64,000 nt of DNA. Origin: Loripinus fragilis. Lineage: Eukaryota; Mollusca; Bivalvia; Lucinida; Lucinidae. The translations under genes were made by a program, and so were the position numbers. A model generated the notes under the pieces. It saw only the letters and a list, made by a program, of their open reading frames with translations, was not told the DNA's origin and did no database searches. Position 1 is the first letter of the stretch, and every line of letters starts with the position of its first letter. The stretch spans positions 107,108,305 through 107,172,304 of the forward strand of contig OZ026518.1 of NCBI GenBank assembly GCA_964019695.1, read 5' to 3'. This document shows, one piece after another, positions 60,360-64,000 of the stretch.

Positions 60360-60699
60360 GGTGGGGAGAGTCTATAAGGACGAGGTTGGACGAGAGTTGT
60401 TTGGGATATTGTCAATGGTAACCTTTCCCAGTACCACTTTGGTATCTTTGGTACAAGCCACTTATATTGAGTGTTGTGTTTTAACCCTAAATCCATCTAT
60501 TTAGATGCCCAGAATCGCTTGATTGTCTGAATGTACTTCTACACAGCTTAAGATATGACCGAAATATTGTTTGTTGAAAGTATTTCATCACCACGCAAAA
60601 GTACATCCAAAGTCATGAATAATGATTGTTTCAGAATACAGGAACTCTTAAAATAGGCAGGGTATAAAATAGGGAACGTCAGTTACATGTGGTAAAAAT

Positions 60700-60960
60700 G
60701 TTCAAAAAGTAAGAGGTATGATCAGGCAATATCACAATCACACACTGCACACAAACCCAGGGCACCGTAAGGAAGAGCCACAAAACATTTACAGTAACAA
60801 GACACCTGAAAGACAATAAAAGCAAAGCAACCAGATCTCTCATCCTCGTCAAGATGATTGCAAAACTAGAAATGACATGAAAGTAATGCATACCAAAACC
60901 AAAGACCAATCGAGAAGCCCCACAAAACAATTGGAGGTACATAAAGCAATAAATCAACAA
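60700..60960 (-). repeat. Interspersed family A, reverse copy
   Basis: The - strand reads gatcttgacgaggatgagag, ctggttgctttgcttttatt, ctcttccttacggtgccctg and gtgattgtgatattgcctga. Confidence 0.65.
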
Positions 60961-61349
60961 CAACAGAACCACTGCCGTGGAACGGACAGGACAGCATCCT
61001 GTGCTACCGGGGGTTTAAAGGCATTTTACTGGAGCCAAATCGTCGCCCTAGATTTTGTTGTTGTTAAAACAACAATTGTTAAACTTGCATGGAAGCTACC
61101 TAACTTACGCAATGCATCTTCGCAGAGAAACAATCTAATAAAATTAACAAACTATGATGAAACAAAGAAACTGGCTTATGACTCACATATAACCAGAGCT
61201 ATAGAAAACCGCAAGGAAAGCTACGGTGGGCCCAGCCAAAGACAATCATCAGGCACCAACCAACGGATTAAAGTCCTTGGACGTTTATTGCAATGAATAA
61301 AACAAAATGCGTCATACTTATCATTTTAAAGCTAACAAAGTTAGGAAGA

Positions 61350-62165
61350 AGGCAAAATTCAGGAATCAATACAATCAAATACCACACCTGACACAGGATA
61401 CCATACAGGTAAGTGACAAGAAAACATCACACACAAAAGAGCCAGAAGATCAGCCCTTTCCCAGTAGGTGACCACAAGGCTGAAAGGAACAGACAAGAAA
61501 GCATGACAGACATGAAACACAAATAACAAAAAGGATCCATAAAGAAGTACCACCTTGGTACGGTCAGTTAAAAATATTTTACTGGAGGGCTTAAACATGT
61601 TTGAAGGCGCCAACCGCATCCTTATTTCTGATGTGGATCGAGACAAATAGATGTTTGGTTCTCATGAAAGTTCCCTTACTTGTCCATGTATCATCCCCCA
61701 ATAAAACAAATCGAGATATAAAAAGGAGATGGAACAAAGATAAGGACTCAACAGTATACAACTGAATACTGGAGTAACAGAAATCCATCAGTTAAAGTTC
61801 GTAAGGTTGCAAAGATCAGGAATCGATACAATCAAGTACCACACCTGACCCAGGATACCATTGGGAAAGTGACAAACTCACAGTTAGACACCATAAACAA
61901 GAGCCAAGAGGTCAGCCCTTTCCCAGCAGGTGACCACAAAGCACATATGAACAGACGCGCAAAAAGACATAGCAAATACAAGAAAGAACAAAAACATAAA
62001 AGATCCACAAAAGAAGTACCGCCTTGGAACATATAAATCAAGAATCCTAGAACATATAAATCAAGATATAACAAGGAGATAAAACAAAGATAAGGACTCA
62101 ACAGTAAATAAAACTGAATACCGGAGCAAAAGAAATCCAACAGGTAAACCCCGGTGGGCCCGACA
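61350..62165 (-). repeat. Interspersed repeat family B, two reverse copies
   Basis: 61350-61600 and 61802-62040 both read on the - strand with the ggcggtacttc, cacctgctgggaaagggctg and caggtgtggta segments. The sequence between and beyond (ataaggactcaacagta) is itself duplicated at 61740 and 62092, so this is a tandem duplication of a longer unit. Confidence 0.65.
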
Positions 62166-62349
62166 AACAGCCAAAGTATCAGGCCCCTAACATCTCATCA
62201 ATAGATAAGTCTTTAAGTCGGAACCATCATAGAGTCTGAAGTCCGACCCACAGTCACAACAGCTGTTCGTAACATAAGAAAAGAAGAAATTGTTTTGTCT
62301 CGAATCTGTTAATGCCATACAAGAGTGACACATTCATACTGAGGCAGCT

Positions 62350-62990
62350 TGAATAATCGCAGGTGCTACAAAACTCTGCAGCAAAGAGAAAATGTTTATC
62401 GAATTGGGGTGAGAGACCCTTCAAAGTCGCCACAACAAACACAACCTTGTACTAGTTTATACAAAATTCTCTATGGCCTTGAACCCAATTACCTCTCAGA
62501 ACTTGTACCTCCCAAACTACTACCTATTATCTCCCTAACTCTGACAATATTCAATATTATAGAGCCCACTCTAACCTCTTTCGTAACTCATTTTTCCTTC
62601 ATCAATTCATGCATGGAATAAACTACCTAGTAAAACTCAAAACGCACTTTATGTTGCCTCCTTCAAATATGAACTAAACAGAAATTTAAAGGCAACACCT
62701 AAACATAACAATGCTGGTTCATGCAAATGACAAATTGTCCACGCTTGGCTAAGACTGGAGTGCAGCTCTCAAAACTATGTTTGTACTGAAATCATATTGT
62801 CCCCGGTCCCTCGTGTCAGTGTGGTGGGTTTGAAAGTGCATCTCATTTCATTTTTACCTGTTCAATTTTGCCAAATACGAGGCAAAGATATTTGCCTGTC
62901 AATCTTGAAAATATCACATCTAAGGAGCTTCTGTTTGGAAAAGAAAATGCATCAGAGCAAGATAACCAATCACTTTTCTTACAAGTTCAA
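62350..62990 (+). pseudogene. Non-LTR retrotransposon (LINE) 3' end remnant
   Basis: In shifting frames the translation gives LQNSAAKRK, LYKILYGLEPNYLSELVP, RNSFF-like and AWNKLPSKTQ-like pieces, then LRLECSSQN and ILSPVP. This is the usual ending of LINE reverse transcriptase ORFs. Several frameshifts and stops are present; no RT catalytic core lies in the window. Confidence 0.65.
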
Positions 62991-62999
62991 GATTTTATT

Positions 63000-63440
63000 G
63001 TCAAGTCAGGCAGATTTATTTAAAATTGCCAAGTGTATTTTCTACATATTTTACATACCTAGAATGATAGGGGCCAAGCCAATTATCTATATTAGATGTT
63101 TATATATATACTTTATGTTGACAAGCAAACGGGATAGTGGTACTATTCACATATGTGCTTGGGTCAGTCTAAGTGCATGCTCAACTGTCCAAATTTTATC
63201 TGTAACGGCGCTCTTCTCATAATTTTGTACATGTATGAGGTGTTGGTTCCAATGAGTCTATGCAAATGCACTGACTTATTGGGTGCTCATATGAATTTTT
63301 GTAATTGTTATTAATTGCATTAATGGACTTGGCAGGCACTTAAATTGAAGCCAACTAATGAAAAAAACAACAACAATGAAATGAAACACAAAGGTCCAGC
63401 TAACGTTGATGAGGCACCATCTTGTGCCATCAGCGATAGG
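63000..63440. other. No recognisable gene
   Basis: AT-rich tail after the LINE remnant; no domain seen. Confidence 0.4.
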
Positions 63441-63465
63441 ACGACGTTTTGAACTTGACCATCTT

Positions 63466-63735
63466 TAGTGGCAGTGGTTCCGTTGTTGTATCATTTTCGT
63501 TTATTGTTACTCCGATTGTGGGAGTCTGTAATTGTTCTATGCTTTTTTGCACGTTACTTTATGTCCATTCTAGTATTGCAATCATCTTGATGGGAAAGAG
63601 AGAGCTGATTGCTTTGCTTAATTTGTATTCCTGGTGTCTCCCGATGGTTGAGCGGCTCTTCCTCACGGTGCCATCGGGTTGTCTGCGGTTTGTGAATGTG
63701 GTATTTCCTGATCATACTCACTTACTATTTTTGAT
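63466..63735 (+). repeat. Interspersed family A, best copy
   Basis: gttactccgattgtgggagt, ctgtaattgttctatgcttt, atgggaaagagagagctgat, ctcttcctcacggtgccatc and gtatttcctgatcatactca. It keeps a hydrophobic frame of 128 codons, but there is no start context or domain. Confidence 0.65.
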
Positions 63736-64000
63736 GTCACGACTCTTGTGTTTGTGCTGTGTGGTTACTGTTAAAAGTTTCCCCGTACTTGCATTTTATG
63801 TCGTTATTATTACTATAGTCAGGATTTACACTTGACAATCATTCATTGCATTAACTTCCCTATTGGTATCACTTAAATACCTCATTTAAGGAGCAGTGTA
63901 GACCTGCATTCGTATCTCGTTAATAACTATTGCTTTCTATATGTTTCTTTGTACTTGTATTAGACTTAGTTATATGTTGGGAGCTTTAGCTATTTCTCAA

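Overview
The window is eukaryotic and looks like a bivalve mollusc. It has phase-matched GT/AG exons and long AT-rich introns. It is very dense in short inverted-repeat transposons, minisatellites, tRNA-derived SINE pieces, GA/AAT/TTC microsatellites and poly-C tracts. Repeats headed by a 'gtccgtc' motif and followed by tandem ~150 bp units, familiar from bivalve genomes, occur several times. The species cannot be named from the sequence alone.

Only one host protein-coding gene can be supported: a DM-domain transcription factor of the DMRT2 (Terra/Dmrt11E) type on the + strand. It has three coding exons (39383-39648, 43930-44066, 49226-49959) that join in frame to 378 codons. The protein has an N-terminal DM zinc-binding module, a DMRT2-type basic block (RMRKRR then FADK), a divergent DMA/CUE-like segment and a C-terminal eh1-like motif (FSIDSIL). 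Three perfect TGACGTCA palindromes lie 325-682 bp upstream of its ATG.

The strongest unusual signal is inside this gene. The last 79 bp of coding exon 2, plus the first 23 bp of the following intron including the GTAAGTG donor, form a 102 bp unit. That unit is repeated about 29 times in tandem (43988-46943), so the gene carries about 29 consecutive consensus-like 5' splice sites. Intron 1 separately holds several decayed copies of the second half of the DM exon (40243-40472).

Layout by region. 0.6-7.1 kb: a ~180 bp-unit tandem array split by a 4.8 kb element with 18 bp terminal inverted repeats and a 5 bp target duplication. 7.5-8.8 kb: a dead mariner. 10-19 kb: foldback and TTAA-flanked MITEs, tandem arrays and a perfect 269 bp-arm palindrome. 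20-31 kb: mostly noncoding with scattered MITEs. 31.4-34.2 kb: minisatellites. 35-39 kb: foldback MITEs and the DMRT2 upstream region. 39.4-50.5 kb: DMRT2. 51-56 kb: a TIR element, a SINE and a field of recurring GTAACGTATGTTAC palindromes. 56.8-58.6 kb: a Penelope-like RT scrap cut by a dead Tc1 element. 60-64 kb: two interspersed repeat families and a LINE 3' end.

All family assignments rest on reading motifs in the sequence; no database search was possible.
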